Below, piece after piece: positions 47,713 through 56,876 of a DNA stretch of 56,876 bases; the first letter of the stretch is position 1; each line of letters begins with the position of its first letter. The notes below the pieces were generated by a model. That model was not told where the DNA came from, did not search any database, and saw nothing but the letters and a program-made list of their open reading frames with translations. This DNA is from Rossellomorea arthrocnemi (GTDB taxonomy: Bacteria; Bacillota; Bacilli; Bacillales; Bacillaceae_B): positions 1 to 56,876 of the forward strand of contig NZ_CAJGBF010000022.1 in NCBI RefSeq assembly GCF_904424705.1, given 5' to 3'. The translations under genes and the position numbers were made by a program.

Positions 47713-48594
47713 ATGAGAATTAAACGGTCAATACTCATGGTGATCATTGGGGTATTACTTGTCACAAATCTGATCACACTTGTGTGGAACTGGTCCTCGG
47801 GGAAAGTGGGTACCCCTGAAGTCGTGGCATCGGTTGGCGGAGAATCCGTGACCCGGGAGGATTGGTTGTATGCACTTGAGCAACAACATGGTAAAGAAGA
47901 GCTGAGGGCAATGGTCAATCAGAAAGTAATCGATCAATTAGCGAAGGAATACGATATTTCCGTATCGAATAAGGAAGTAGAGCAGGAGTACTACCTTATT
48001 CAATCCGTGTATAATGCGTATGATGAAGAGAACCTTGAAGATGAAGATACTCTAAAGGAGAAAATTAAATCTGAATTACTATTAGAGGAACTCATCACGA
48101 AGGATGTCCAAGTTCCTGAAAAAGAGTTAAAAAAATTCTATAATCAGAATGAAGACCAATATTCAATTTCTAAAATGTACAAGCTGAAACAGCTGAAGGT
48201 AGCAGATCAGGGAGAAGCAGACCAGGTTCTGAAGGAACTTGAAGCCGGTTCTAACTTTGAAGCGTTAGCCATAGAGCGTTCAATCGATGAGGAGAGCGCT
48301 CATTTGGGAGGGGACATAGGATATATTCCCCTCGATGGGGATATACTTTCCCCGCAAGCGAAGTCTGAGGTAGAGACCCTATCACAGGGTGAATGGACAG
48401 AGCCTATTCAACAGGAATCAGAGTATATGATTTATTATGTAGATGAAATCCTGAAGGAAAGACATTTTTCATACAAAGACGTAAAATCACAAATCCGCAG
48501 ACAAATTGCGTTGGAACAGGTAGAAACTCCACTTAAGCCGGAATCCTTCTGGGATGAGTTGAAAGTCGAGTGGTTTTACGGTAAGCAGGAGTAA
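47713..48594 (+). CDS. yacD: Parvulin-type peptidyl-prolyl isomerase (YacD-like)
   Basis: A 293-residue membrane-anchored or secreted PrsA-like foldase. An N-terminal hydrophobic segment (ILMVIIGVLLVTNLITLVW), a SurA-like helical part with NQKVIDQLAKEY, and a rotamase domain (about residues 150-260: LGGDIGYIP, YMIYYVDEI). No lipobox Cys was seen. The start at 47713 is set by AGGGAG 10 bases upstream. Client proteins are unknown. Confidence 0.85.
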   Translation: MRIKRSILMVIIGVLLVTNLITLVWNWSSGKVGTPEVVASVGGESVTREDWLYALEQQHGKEELRAMVNQKVIDQLAKEYDISVSNKEVEQEYYLIQSVYNAYDEENLEDEDTLKEKIKSELLLEELITKDVQVPEKELKKFYNQNEDQYSISKMYKLKQLKVADQGEADQVLKELEAGSNFEALAIERSIDEESAHLGGDIGYIPLDGDILSPQAKSEVETLSQGEWTEPIQQESEYMIYYVDEILKERHFSYKDVKSQIRRQIALEQVETPLKPESFWDELKVEWFYGKQE

Positions 48595-48595
48595 A

Positions 48596-48624
48596 GGAGG
48601 AGCTGGCTTAAGTCAGCTCCTTTT
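48596..48624 (+). terminator. yacD terminator
   Basis: Stem AAAGGAGCTGACTT-like (GGAGCTGGCTT with AGTCAGCTCC) followed by TTTT. Confidence 0.8.
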
Positions 48625-48726
48625 ACATACTTCGATTACTCCCAACGAAACATAGGATAAGTGTTAGGCGCGTATATATGTAGGTGAGTGAACAGGTAGA
48701 CAATATAACCGGGCGTGAGCGGAGAG

Positions 48727-48740
48727 GTGTCCCGGGAAAG
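48727..48740. promoter_or_regulatory. Weak Noc-like site
   Basis: GTGTCCCGGGAAAG shares 11 of 14 bases with the Noc binding consensus ATTTCCCGGGAAAT, including the central CCCGGG and AAA. The half-site conservation is partial. Confidence 0.3.
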
Positions 48741-48753
48741 AAGTGCTTTATCG

Positions 48754-48782
48754 TTGACAAATTAATTGAATATTGTTACATT
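48754..48782 (+). promoter_or_regulatory. sigma-A promoter of cysK
   Basis: TTGACA (48754-48759), 17 bases, TACATT (48777-48782). It starts RNA about 39 bases before cysK. No CymR operator could be recognised. Confidence 0.7.
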
Positions 48783-48827
48783 TTATTAAAACCAACAAAT
48801 TTACTTGGAATTAGGAGTGATGAATGA

Positions 48828-49757
48828 ATGGTGAGAGTAGCCAATTCAATTTCGGAATTAATAGGTCAGACTCCAGTGGTAAAACTGAATCGATTAGTAG
48901 ATGAAAATAGTGCAGATGTATATTTGAAATTAGAATATATGAACCCCGGAAGCTCCGTGAAAGATCGAATCGCCCTGGCGATGATCGAAGCGGGGGAAGC
49001 ATCAGGTACGATTAAACCGGGAGATACGATTGTGGAACCGACGAGTGGTAACACGGGTATCGGCCTGGCCATGGTCGCTGCAGCTAAAGGGTACCGTTCT
49101 TTACTCGTTATGCCGGACACGATGAGCATGGAACGACGGAACCTTTTACGTGCATACGGTGCCGAATTGGTGTTAACGCCAGGAGCTGAAGGGATGGGCG
49201 GAGCCATACGCAAAGCCGAAGAATTAGCGAAAGAAAAAGGCTTCTTCATGCCGCAGCAATTTAAAAATGAGGCTAATCCTAAAGTTCATCGAGAAACGAC
49301 CGGACCGGAGATTGTAGAGCAGATGGGTGATCAGCTTGATGCCTTCATCGCAGGTATCGGTACAGGCGGGACGATTACCGGTGTTGGAGAAGTGTTGAAA
49401 AAACATTATCCATCGGTTGAGTTATATGCTGTGGAGCCTTCAGATTCCCCTGTATTATCTGGAGGTAAGCCCGGCCCTCATAAAATTCAGGGAATCGGTG
49501 CAGGATTCATTCCTGATATTTTAGACACAGATGTCTATGACCACATCATACAGGTCGATAAAGATTCCGCTTTTGATTATGCAAGAAGAGCGGCGAAGGA
49601 AGAAGGGATCCTAGGCGGGATATCTTCCGGTGCAGCTATCTATGCAGCCCTTGAAGTAGCGAAGAAGTTAGGGAAGGGTAAAAAAGTGCTCGCCATCATC
49701 CCAAGTAACGGAGAACGCTATTTAAGCACCCCTCTTTACCAATTCGATGAAGAATAA
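48828..49757 (+). CDS. cysK: Cysteine synthase A
   Basis: PLP enzyme making cysteine from O-acetylserine and sulfide. The 309-residue protein has the PLP Lys in [11 protein letters not shown], the [10 protein letters not shown] substrate loop and [12 protein letters not shown] phosphate site. GGAGTGATG precedes the ATG. A strong terminator follows, so it is separate from the folate operon. Confidence 0.98.
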   Translation: MVRVANSISELIGQTPVVKLNRLVDENSADVYLKLEYMNPGSSVKDRIALAMIEAGEASGTIKPGDTIVEPTSGNTGIGLAMVAAAKGYRSLLVMPDTMSMERRNLLRAYGAELVLTPGAEGMGGAIRKAEELAKEKGFFMPQQFKNEANPKVHRETTGPEIVEQMGDQLDAFIAGIGTGGTITGVGEVLKKHYPSVELYAVEPSDSPVLSGGKPGPHKIQGIGAGFIPDILDTDVYDHIIQVDKDSAFDYARRAAKEEGILGGISSGAAIYAALEVAKKLGKGKKVLAIIPSNGERYLSTPLYQFDEE

Positions 49758-49767
49758 TAATCGAATG

Positions 49768-49808
49768 ACGGATCCTGAAGTGTACGTTGCTTCAGGATCC
49801 GTTTTTTT
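49768..49808 (+). terminator. cysK terminator
   Basis: 13-bp perfect stem ACGGATCCTGAAG with CTTCAGGATCCGT, then T7. Confidence 0.93.
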
Positions 49809-49916
49809 GTGTATACAACCTAATTTGCCAACACAAATTTCAATTTTTTAACGATGAAACCTTCCCGAAGTTCATGTATCATGAAGGGAGATAAAGATTA
49901 GGAGTGTGAGGGGTCC

Positions 49917-51320
49917 GTGCAGCATCTATATTTTCATAAACACGATTCAACCAAAGAGCAATTTTTCTCAGCATACGAACAGCTTAGTCAGCTTCAAACA
50001 CATCATATTTTATTGGAGAGTGGACGTGGTGGACGATATAGTATTGCTGGACTACAACCTGATGTCATTTTACAAAGTGTGTCGGATGGGTTGAGAATAC
50101 AAGACTCAACTGGAGATAAAACGATACCGGGAGACCCGGTGATTCAGTTGGAGAAATGGATGAGCCCCTATCATACGGCAAGAAGAGAGGGTTTGCCTGA
50201 CTTCCAGGGAGGGGTAATCGGGTTTCTTAGTTATGATTATGCAAGAAAGATTGAGAAACTTCCTACTTTGGGACGTGATGACCTGGAGATTCCTGACCTT
50301 TATTTTTACTACCTGAAGAAGTGGGCCGTCTTCGATCACCGGGAAAATTGTTTATGGACGATGATTTTGTCCGATCAAGAGCCGGAGTCGGCAGAGTTGA
50401 CGCTTGCACACTGGTCAGATTCATGGAGGGATGCTCTGTCATCCATGAATGAAACAAAGGGGGATCCCGAACATCACGATAAGGCAAATATTGAAGTGTC
50501 AATGGATGAGGAAGAATTTTCAGAGGCAGTGGAGAAGATTCAATCTTATATCTCACAAGGTGATGTCTTTCAGGTGAATTTATCTGTACGACAGTCTCAG
50601 CAGTTGAAGGCCGAGCCATACGCGGTTTATAAAGAGCTGCGAGAACTGAATCCCTCCCCTTACATGAGTTATATTCACAGCCCGGACTTCCAGATTGTTT
50701 CCGGGTCACCGGAACTGCTGGTAAAGAAGAAAGGGACGGAAGTAAGCACAAGACCGATCGCAGGTACCCGCTCCCGTGGCATGGATGCTGAAGAGGATGA
50801 GAGGCTTGCCCTTGAACTGATCCATAATGAAAAAGAAAGAGCCGAGCATGTAATGCTTGTTGACCTTGAACGGAATGACTTGGGAAAAGTGTGCCAATAC
50901 GGGACAGTTGAAGTAAATGAGTTCATGGTGATTGAAAAATATTCCCACGTCATGCACATTGTCTCTAATGTCAGAGGGATACTGGATGAAACCAAAACGG
51001 GAGCGGACGTCATTCGATCTGTTTTCCCCGGGGGAACGATTACAGGTGCGCCTAAGGTAAGGACGATGGAGATCATCGAAGAGCTTGAACCGGTCAGACG
51101 GGGCATTTATACAGGCTCCATTGGTTGGATCGGAGTGAATGGGGATATGGAGTTGAACATCGTCATAAGGACGATGCTGGTGAAAGAAGGAAAAGGGCAC
51201 ATTCAAGCGGGGGCGGGAGTGGTGATTGATTCCAATCCAAAGCATGAATACAAAGAATCCCTCAAGAAAGCGAAAGCTCTCTGGGTAGCGAAGGCAATGG
51301 CGGAAGGAGAAAATCGATGA
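49917..51320 (+). CDS. pabB: Aminodeoxychorismate synthase component I
   Basis: Turns chorismate and ammonia into 4-amino-4-deoxychorismate for folate. The 467-residue enzyme has an anthranilate-synthase-I N-domain and the chorismate-binding C-domain with [22 protein letters not shown] and the [13 protein letters not shown] block. The PIAGT motif has Ala rather than the Lys of the E. coli PIKGT type. GTG start with GGAG upstream. First gene of the folate operon; it overlaps pabA by 4 bases. Confidence 0.94.
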   Translation: MQHLYFHKHDSTKEQFFSAYEQLSQLQTHHILLESGRGGRYSIAGLQPDVILQSVSDGLRIQDSTGDKTIPGDPVIQLEKWMSPYHTARREGLPDFQGGVIGFLSYDYARKIEKLPTLGRDDLEIPDLYFYYLKKWAVFDHRENCLWTMILSDQEPESAELTLAHWSDSWRDALSSMNETKGDPEHHDKANIEVSMDEEEFSEAVEKIQSYISQGDVFQVNLSVRQSQQLKAEPYAVYKELRELNPSPYMSYIHSPDFQIVSGSPELLVKKKGTEVSTRPIAGTRSRGMDAEEDERLALELIHNEKERAEHVMLVDLERNDLGKVCQYGTVEVNEFMVIEKYSHVMHIVSNVRGILDETKTGADVIRSVFPGGTITGAPKVRTMEIIEELEPVRRGIYTGSIGWIGVNGDMELNIVIRTMLVKEGKGHIQAGAGVVIDSNPKHEYKESLKKAKALWVAKAMAEGENR

Positions 51321-51901
51321 TTCTTATGATTGATAACTATGATTCATTCACCTATAATCTTGTTCAATTTTTAGGAGAGCTGGGGGAAGAGCTGATCGTG
51401 AAACGAAACGATGAGATCACCTTGGATGAGATTAAAGCTTTGTCCCCGGATTATCTGATGATTTCTCCTGGACCTTGCAGCCCGAATGAAGCAGGTGTAA
51501 GTCTGGATGCCATTCGGACATTCGCTGGAAAGATCCCGATTTTCGGTGTTTGCCTTGGTCATCAGTCGATCGCCCAGGTTTTCGGAGGAGACGTCATTCG
51601 TGCCGAACGGTTAATGCACGGTAAAGTCTCCCCAATGATCCATGATGGGAAAACGCTTTTTGAGGGGATGCCGAATCCCTTCAATGCAACAAGGTATCAT
51701 TCCCTGATCGTAAAACGGGAGACCCTTCCAGAATGCTTCGACATCTCAGCCGAAACGGCACAGGGTGAGATCATGGCGATCAGACATAAATATCTCCCGG
51801 TTGAGGGAGTGCAATTCCACCCTGAATCCATCATGACGGAGCAGGGGAAGCAACTGCTCCTGAATTTTCTTAACGCTTATAAAAAAGTCGGGACGGTCTG
51901 A
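51317..51901 (+). CDS. pabA: Aminodeoxychorismate/anthranilate synthase glutamine amidotransferase
   Basis: Provides ammonia from glutamine to PabB; in B. subtilis the same protein also serves TrpE. The 194-residue class I amidotransferase shows [11 protein letters not shown] (catalytic Cys 79 area) and FHPESIMTE with the His-Glu pair. ATGA overlap with pabB. Confidence 0.96.
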   Translation: MILMIDNYDSFTYNLVQFLGELGEELIVKRNDEITLDEIKALSPDYLMISPGPCSPNEAGVSLDAIRTFAGKIPIFGVCLGHQSIAQVFGGDVIRAERLMHGKVSPMIHDGKTLFEGMPNPFNATRYHSLIVKRETLPECFDISAETAQGEIMAIRHKYLPVEGVQFHPESIMTEQGKQLLLNFLNAYKKVGTV

Positions 51902-51904
51902 AAT

Positions 51905-52774
51905 ATGTATCTATATCTAAACGGGGATATCGTTCACCTATCAGAAGCAGCCATTTCTCCATTTGATCACGGCTACTTGTACGGAATGGGAGTATTTGAA
52001 ACCTTTCGAACCTATGAAGGTCATCCATTTTTGTTAAAGGACCATCTGAAGAGACTTTCTCGGGGATTAAAGGAATTGAATATTGCAGCCGACCTGAATG
52101 AGGAGAAAATAAAGCAGATCATCACTGAGCTGTTAAAGAAAAATGGCCTTAAGGATGCGTATTGCCGGTTCAATGTGTCAGGAGGAACAGAGGAGATCGG
52201 TTTGAAGACCACTCCTTATGAGGACGCAACCGTGATTCTTTTTCAAAAGGAATTACCGCTCTCCACGCCATTAAAAGAAAAGGAAGGTGTGTTTCTAAAG
52301 CTTAGAAGAAACACACCTGAAACAGGAGAACGACTCAAATCCCATCATTACCTGAATAATATGGCGGCAAAAAGGGAAATCGGATCGTCATTAGATCAGG
52401 AAGGTATCTTTCTAACAAAGCAAGGACACCTTTGTGAAGGAATCACCTCTAACCTCTTCTGGGTAGAGGGTGGAGAATTATTCACTCCGTCGGTGGAAAC
52501 CGGGCTTTTAAATGGAATCACCCGACAGTTTATCCTTGCCCTTGCCGACCGCTTGAATATACCAGTACAAGTCGGTGTGTTTGAAAAAGAGGAAATACTT
52601 GAAGCGGATGAAGTGTTTTTCACAAATTCAGTTCAAGAGATTATACCGGTCAATAAAATAGATTCTATGCTCTTACCGGGCCATAATGGAAAGTATGTTG
52701 GTGTGCTCCATAAGCAGTACACCAAATATAAACGATACTTGAATTCAATTGAGGAATTAAGGCAGGGGGTATGA
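51905..52774 (+). CDS. pabC: 4-amino-4-deoxychorismate lyase
   Basis: Releases 4-aminobenzoate and pyruvate. The 289-residue fold-type IV PLP enzyme has the SPFDHGYLYGMGVFET start, the PLP Lys in RLKSHHYLNNM, and EGITSNLFWVE. It begins 3 bases after pabA. Confidence 0.93.
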   Translation: MYLYLNGDIVHLSEAAISPFDHGYLYGMGVFETFRTYEGHPFLLKDHLKRLSRGLKELNIAADLNEEKIKQIITELLKKNGLKDAYCRFNVSGGTEEIGLKTTPYEDATVILFQKELPLSTPLKEKEGVFLKLRRNTPETGERLKSHHYLNNMAAKREIGSSLDQEGIFLTKQGHLCEGITSNLFWVEGGELFTPSVETGLLNGITRQFILALADRLNIPVQVGVFEKEEILEADEVFFTNSVQEIIPVNKIDSMLLPGHNGKYVGVLHKQYTKYKRYLNSIEELRQGV

Positions 52775-52778
52775 GGCA

Positions 52779-53600
52779 GTGAAGTGCGGAAAATATGAAT
52801 TAGATTTTACACAGAAGACCCTCATCATGGGAATCTTAAATATCACTCCAGATTCGTTTTCGGACGGTGGTTCTTTCAATGACTTAAACGGGGCAGTGGA
52901 ACGTGCGAAGGAAATGGTGAGAATGGGTGCGGACATAATCGATATTGGTGGAGAGTCGACCCGGCCGGGACATCAGATTGTGGCTGCTGAAGAAGAAATT
53001 TCACGGGTCGTGCCGATTATAGAAGCAATTTCCCGGGAAGTGAGCGTTCCAATCTCCATTGACACATATAAGGCTGCGACGGCAAGAAAAGCGTTGGAAG
53101 CAGGAGCAAGCATCATTAACGATGTATGGGGGGCGAAAAAGGATCCTGAAATGGCACGGGTAGCGGCGGAGACCGGTGCCCCGATCATTCTTATGCATAA
53201 CCGGGATAACCAGGATTACAGCCACTTCGTACGGGATGCGATACAAGATCTGCAGGAGAGCATCTTCCTGGTAAAGGAAGCCGGCGTAAGAGATGAACAA
53301 ATCATTCTGGATCCTGGCATTGGTTTTGCCAAAACAGTACAATTGAACATAGACATGATGAGGCACCTGGATGTTATCGTTTCTCTCGGGTATCCAGTGC
53401 TTCTCGGAACGTCACGGAAATCTATAATCGGACATGTGCTTGATCTCCCTGTGGAGGAGCGGATGGAAGGGACGGGGGCTACAGTATGCTACGGTATTCA
53501 AAAGGGCTGCCACATTGTACGGGTTCATGATGTGAGGGAAATGGCGCGTATGGCCAAAATGATGGATGTCCTCGTTGGAAAGGAGAAAATGTATGGATAA
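52779..53600 (+). CDS. folP: Dihydropteroate synthase
   Basis: Condenses DHPPP with 4-aminobenzoate; sulfonamide target. The 273-residue TIM-barrel enzyme has GILNITPDSFSDGG, DIGGESTRPG and LGTSRKS. GTG start with AGGGGG upstream. It overlaps folB by 8 bases. Confidence 0.97.
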   Translation: MKCGKYELDFTQKTLIMGILNITPDSFSDGGSFNDLNGAVERAKEMVRMGADIIDIGGESTRPGHQIVAAEEEISRVVPIIEAISREVSVPISIDTYKAATARKALEAGASIINDVWGAKKDPEMARVAAETGAPIILMHNRDNQDYSHFVRDAIQDLQESIFLVKEAGVRDEQIILDPGIGFAKTVQLNIDMMRHLDVIVSLGYPVLLGTSRKSIIGHVLDLPVEERMEGTGATVCYGIQKGCHIVRVHDVREMARMAKMMDVLVGKEKMYG

Positions 53601-53952
53601 GATTCTATTGAATGAAATGGAGTTTTACGGCTATCACGGTGTATTCCAGGAAGAAAACAAACTTGGACAACGTTTTCGTGTTAGTGTGGAGTTGCATTTA
53701 GATTTAAGAAAGTCAGGCCAAAGTGATCAGCTTGAAGACTCCGTAAACTATGCGGAGATCTATTCTATCACCAAATCTGTTGTGGAGGGGGAGCACAGGA
53801 ATTTAGTCGAAGCGGTGGCTGAAGACATCTCTTCCCGTATCCTGGAAACATTCAAAGTCGTAAATAGCTGTAAAATTACACTAATCAAGCCTGATCCACC
53901 TATTCCTGGTCATTATCAATCGGTGGCAGTGGAGATTAATAGGAGTCGATAG
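53593..53952 (+). CDS. folB: Dihydroneopterin aldolase
   Basis: Forms 6-hydroxymethyl-7,8-dihydropterin. The 119-residue enzyme has YGYHGVFQEENKLGQ, DSVNYAEIY, NLVEAVAE and the final KPDPPIPGHYQ motif. The start at 53593 has AAAGGAG upstream; the 53566 alternative lies inside folP without support. Confidence 0.96.
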   Translation: MDKILLNEMEFYGYHGVFQEENKLGQRFRVSVELHLDLRKSGQSDQLEDSVNYAEIYSITKSVVEGEHRNLVEAVAEDISSRILETFKVVNSCKITLIKPDPPIPGHYQSVAVEINRSR

Positions 53953-53953
53953 G

Positions 53954-54478
53954 ATGAACACTGCATATATTTCCCTTGGTTCCAATATGGGAGACAGGGC
54001 CGGTTATTTAGAAAAAGCCATAAACATCTTAGGCAGTCATGGTAAGATAGAGGTAACGAAACGATCCTCTCTGTATGAAACAGACCCGGTAGGATTTACA
54101 GAACAAGGTAAATTTTTGAATATGGTCATCGAAATTCGTACCAGCTTAAGTCCAGAAACTCTATTACATCAGTGCTTGCAGGTGGAAGTTGATCTTGGGA
54201 GGGAAAGGGAGTTCAAGTGGGGTCCAAGAATAATTGACCTTGATATCTTACTCTTTAATCACGAAAGTATTGATTCAGAAAACCTCCTCATTCCTCACCC
54301 AAGGATGCAAGAAAGAGCATTTGTATTAATCCCGTTATTAGAGGTGGCTCCACGTGCTGAGCACCCGTCTTTTAATGCCCCGTTCGTTGAATTTCTGGAC
54401 GAAATACCTGACAAAGAAGGAGTTCGGTTATGGAAACAGATAAATGGGGAAGACGCATTCGTGCATTCAGAAAGCTAA
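53954..54478 (+). CDS. folK: 2-amino-4-hydroxy-6-hydroxymethyldihydropteridine pyrophosphokinase
   Basis: Pyrophosphorylates the pterin before folP. The 174-residue protein has SLGSNMGDRAGYLEKAI, ETDPVGFTEQGKFLN, and WGPRIIDLDILLF. It starts 2 bases after folB. Its 3' end overlaps yazB by 49 bases. Confidence 0.96.
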   Translation: MNTAYISLGSNMGDRAGYLEKAINILGSHGKIEVTKRSSLYETDPVGFTEQGKFLNMVIEIRTSLSPETLLHQCLQVEVDLGREREFKWGPRIIDLDILLFNHESIDSENLLIPHPRMQERAFVLIPLLEVAPRAEHPSFNAPFVEFLDEIPDKEGVRLWKQINGEDAFVHSES

Positions 54479-54654
54479 AAGGATTCACTCAGGAAGGCTT
54501 GGCCAAGGAGCTTTCCATCTCCGTTTCGGTCCTGGGAGAAGTGGAAAGAGGAAGTCGGATACCGAAAGAAGATTTCTTAGTGAACGTTGCAGAGGTGCTG
54601 AACATACCACTGCACGACCTGATCCCTTATGAAGAATCTGAACGGAGTGAGTGA
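54430..54654 (+). CDS. yazB: XRE-type HTH protein YazB
   Basis: A 74-residue DNA-binding protein made of one helix-turn-helix of the lambda-repressor type (LKGFTQEGLAKELSIS, VLGEVERGSRIP). The target is unknown. It ends the folate operon. In B. subtilis the next gene is dusB; here a terminator follows and dusB is absent. Confidence 0.9.
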   Translation: METDKWGRRIRAFRKLKGFTQEGLAKELSISVSVLGEVERGSRIPKEDFLVNVAEVLNIPLHDLIPYEESERSE

Positions 54655-54697
54655 TTCCCGTACATTCACCTGTATTTCTTTTTATGTTATCCTAGAA

Positions 54698-54748
54698 AAG
54701 GCTGGAACCAATACGTGACCTTTGTCACTGGATTGGAACGGCCTTTTT
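54698..54748 (+). terminator. folate operon terminator
   Basis: A long interrupted stem (AAGGCTGGAACCAAT with ATTGGAACGGCCTT and an inner GTGAC/GTCAC), then T7. Confidence 0.7.
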
Positions 54749-54850
54749 TTAGATTTTTTAATGTGTTTTCAACACGCCAACGTGCGTTTCTTAAATTACT
54801 CGTACTTTAGGGGTGTTACAAACATAGATATTGTGTAAAATAGTATGGTA

Positions 54851-54856
54851 TATAAT
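54851..54856 (+). promoter_or_regulatory. -10 element of lysS
   Basis: Perfect TATAAT, 46 bases before the lysS start. The -35 region is poor. Confidence 0.45.
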
Positions 54857-54877
54857 CGTAATAGTCTACTAAAGTAA

Positions 54878-56389
<1,512 letters not shown>

Positions 56390-56404
56390 ATAGGATATGC
56401 AGAA

Positions 56405-56437
56405 CAGCCGAGGCCTTGCCTCGGTTGATTTTTTTTG
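56405..56437 (+). terminator. lysS terminator
   Basis: Stem AGCCGAGGC with GCCTCGGTT, then a T-run. The following 56438-56595 shows no gene. Confidence 0.88.
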
Positions 56438-56595
56438 AGTGGTCGTCTTGAAGAGGATGGAAAATAATCATTTGGTGCAATCATTCAATCCGTGCAACGC
56501 TCAGGACTAAATACACTCTATTTATATTCATTCATTACGGAAAAATGGACGAAAACAATGTCATTTGACTGATATTGAATAATAGATAAAAAAGA

Positions 56596-56629
56596 ACCAT
56601 AAAAACTCTTGCGCCAGGGTTTTTATGGT
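56596..56629. terminator. Hairpin before the rRNA promoters
   Basis: A 14-bp stem (ACCATAAAAACTCT with AGGGTTTTTATGGT, one G-U) and a TGCGCC loop, with A and T tracts in the arms. It looks like a bidirectional intrinsic terminator that insulates the rRNA operon. The P1 -35 candidate lies in its loop. Confidence 0.55.
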
Positions 56630-56637
56630 GGTATAGT
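56609..56637 (+). promoter_or_regulatory. Candidate rRNA promoter P1
   Basis: TTGCGC (56609-56614), 17 bases, TATAGT (56632-56637). It overlaps the hairpin at 56596-56629, so this assignment is tentative. Confidence 0.4.
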
Positions 56638-56694
56638 ATTATCTGTTGCCGCAAAACGCGACACACAATATGAAAAACTTTTTAAAAAAAGTTA

Positions 56695-56723
56695 TTGACT
56701 TGCAAGAGTCGATAATGTAATAT
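56695..56723 (+). promoter_or_regulatory. rRNA promoter P2
   Basis: TTGACT (56695-56700), 17 bases, TAATAT (56718-56723), preceded by an A/T-rich UP-like stretch. It is followed by the conserved leader GAACCTTGAAAACTGAAC before the 16S. Confidence 0.8.
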
Positions 56724-56836
56724 TTAAAGGGTCGCTTCAAAGAGAAGTGCATACACATTGAACCTTGAAAACTGAACAAAACAAGACAATACGTCAACGT
56801 TAATTCTAGATTTATTTTTAAAGAGCTATTCAAACT

Positions 56837-56876
56837 TTTATCGGAGAGTTTGATCCTGGCTCAGGACGAACGCTGG
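56837..56876 (+). rRNA. rrs: 16S ribosomal RNA, 5' end
   Basis: TTTATCGGAGAGTTTGATCC and the following CTGGCTCAGGACGAACGCTGG are the conserved Bacillus 16S start. The rest lies beyond the window. Confidence 0.97.

Overview
This window is a contiguous piece of a low-to-moderate GC, endospore-forming Bacillaceae chromosome close to the replication origin. It starts in the 3' end of a 5S rRNA and ends in the first 40 bases of the next 16S rRNA. Gene order between them closely follows the tmk-lysS segment of Bacillus subtilis. The sporulation genes (csfB, yabG, sspF, spoVG, fin, spoVT, yabP-yabQ, spoIIE, yabT) and sigma-F/G, sigma-H and sigma-B type promoters fit a spore former. The species cannot be read from the sequence; differences in gene content and two dispersed repeat families show it is not B. 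subtilis itself.

Layout. 1-130: 5S end and terminator. 131-900: gene-free, with a 20-bp-phased GCATGAT array. 914-8411: csfB, yaaO, tmk, darA, yaaR, holB, ricT, yabA, trmN6, rsmI. 8472-8753: abrB on the minus strand, with a Spo0A-box-rich upstream region. 9251-16536: metG, a parS-like palindrome, tatD, yabE, rnmV, ksgA, yabG. 16937-20355: veg, sspF, ispE, purR, ridA, spoVG. 21176-30454: glmU, prs, ctc, pth, fin, mfd, spoVT. 30611-35974: yabM, yabN, rqcP, yabP, yabQ, divIC, yabR. 36131-36806: a DinB-like gene and two minus-strand tRNAs (Glu, Met). 37096-48594: spoIIE, yabS, yabT, tilS, hpt, ftsH, coaX, hslO, yacD-like. 48828-54654: cysK and the folate operon pabB-pabA-pabC-folP-folB-folK-yazB. 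54902-56389: lysS. 56390-56876: rRNA promoters and 16S start.

The genes cover DNA replication and repair (holB, yabA, mfd), translation (metG, lysS, rsmI, ksgA, tilS, pth, L25, rqcP, rnmV), envelope precursors (glmU, ispE), nucleotide supply (tmk, prs, hpt, purR), folate, and sporulation. Nearly all genes run on the plus strand. Only abrB and the two tRNAs are on the minus strand.

The strongest non-textbook signal is a roughly 118-bp hairpin-forming element ('family A' here). It has nine full or near-full copies, one internally deleted copy and at least one fragment, all intergenic. Its stems differ between copies but the two arms change together, so pairing is kept, and two tandem arrays alternate two subtypes. 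One copy sits inside a second repeat ('family B'), which suggests family A has moved. Other points are a 16-bp perfect parS-like palindrome after metG, multiple Spo0A boxes between abrB and metG, a two-box PurR operator before purR, and an 18-codon hydrophobic ORF with its own ribosome binding site just before yabG.
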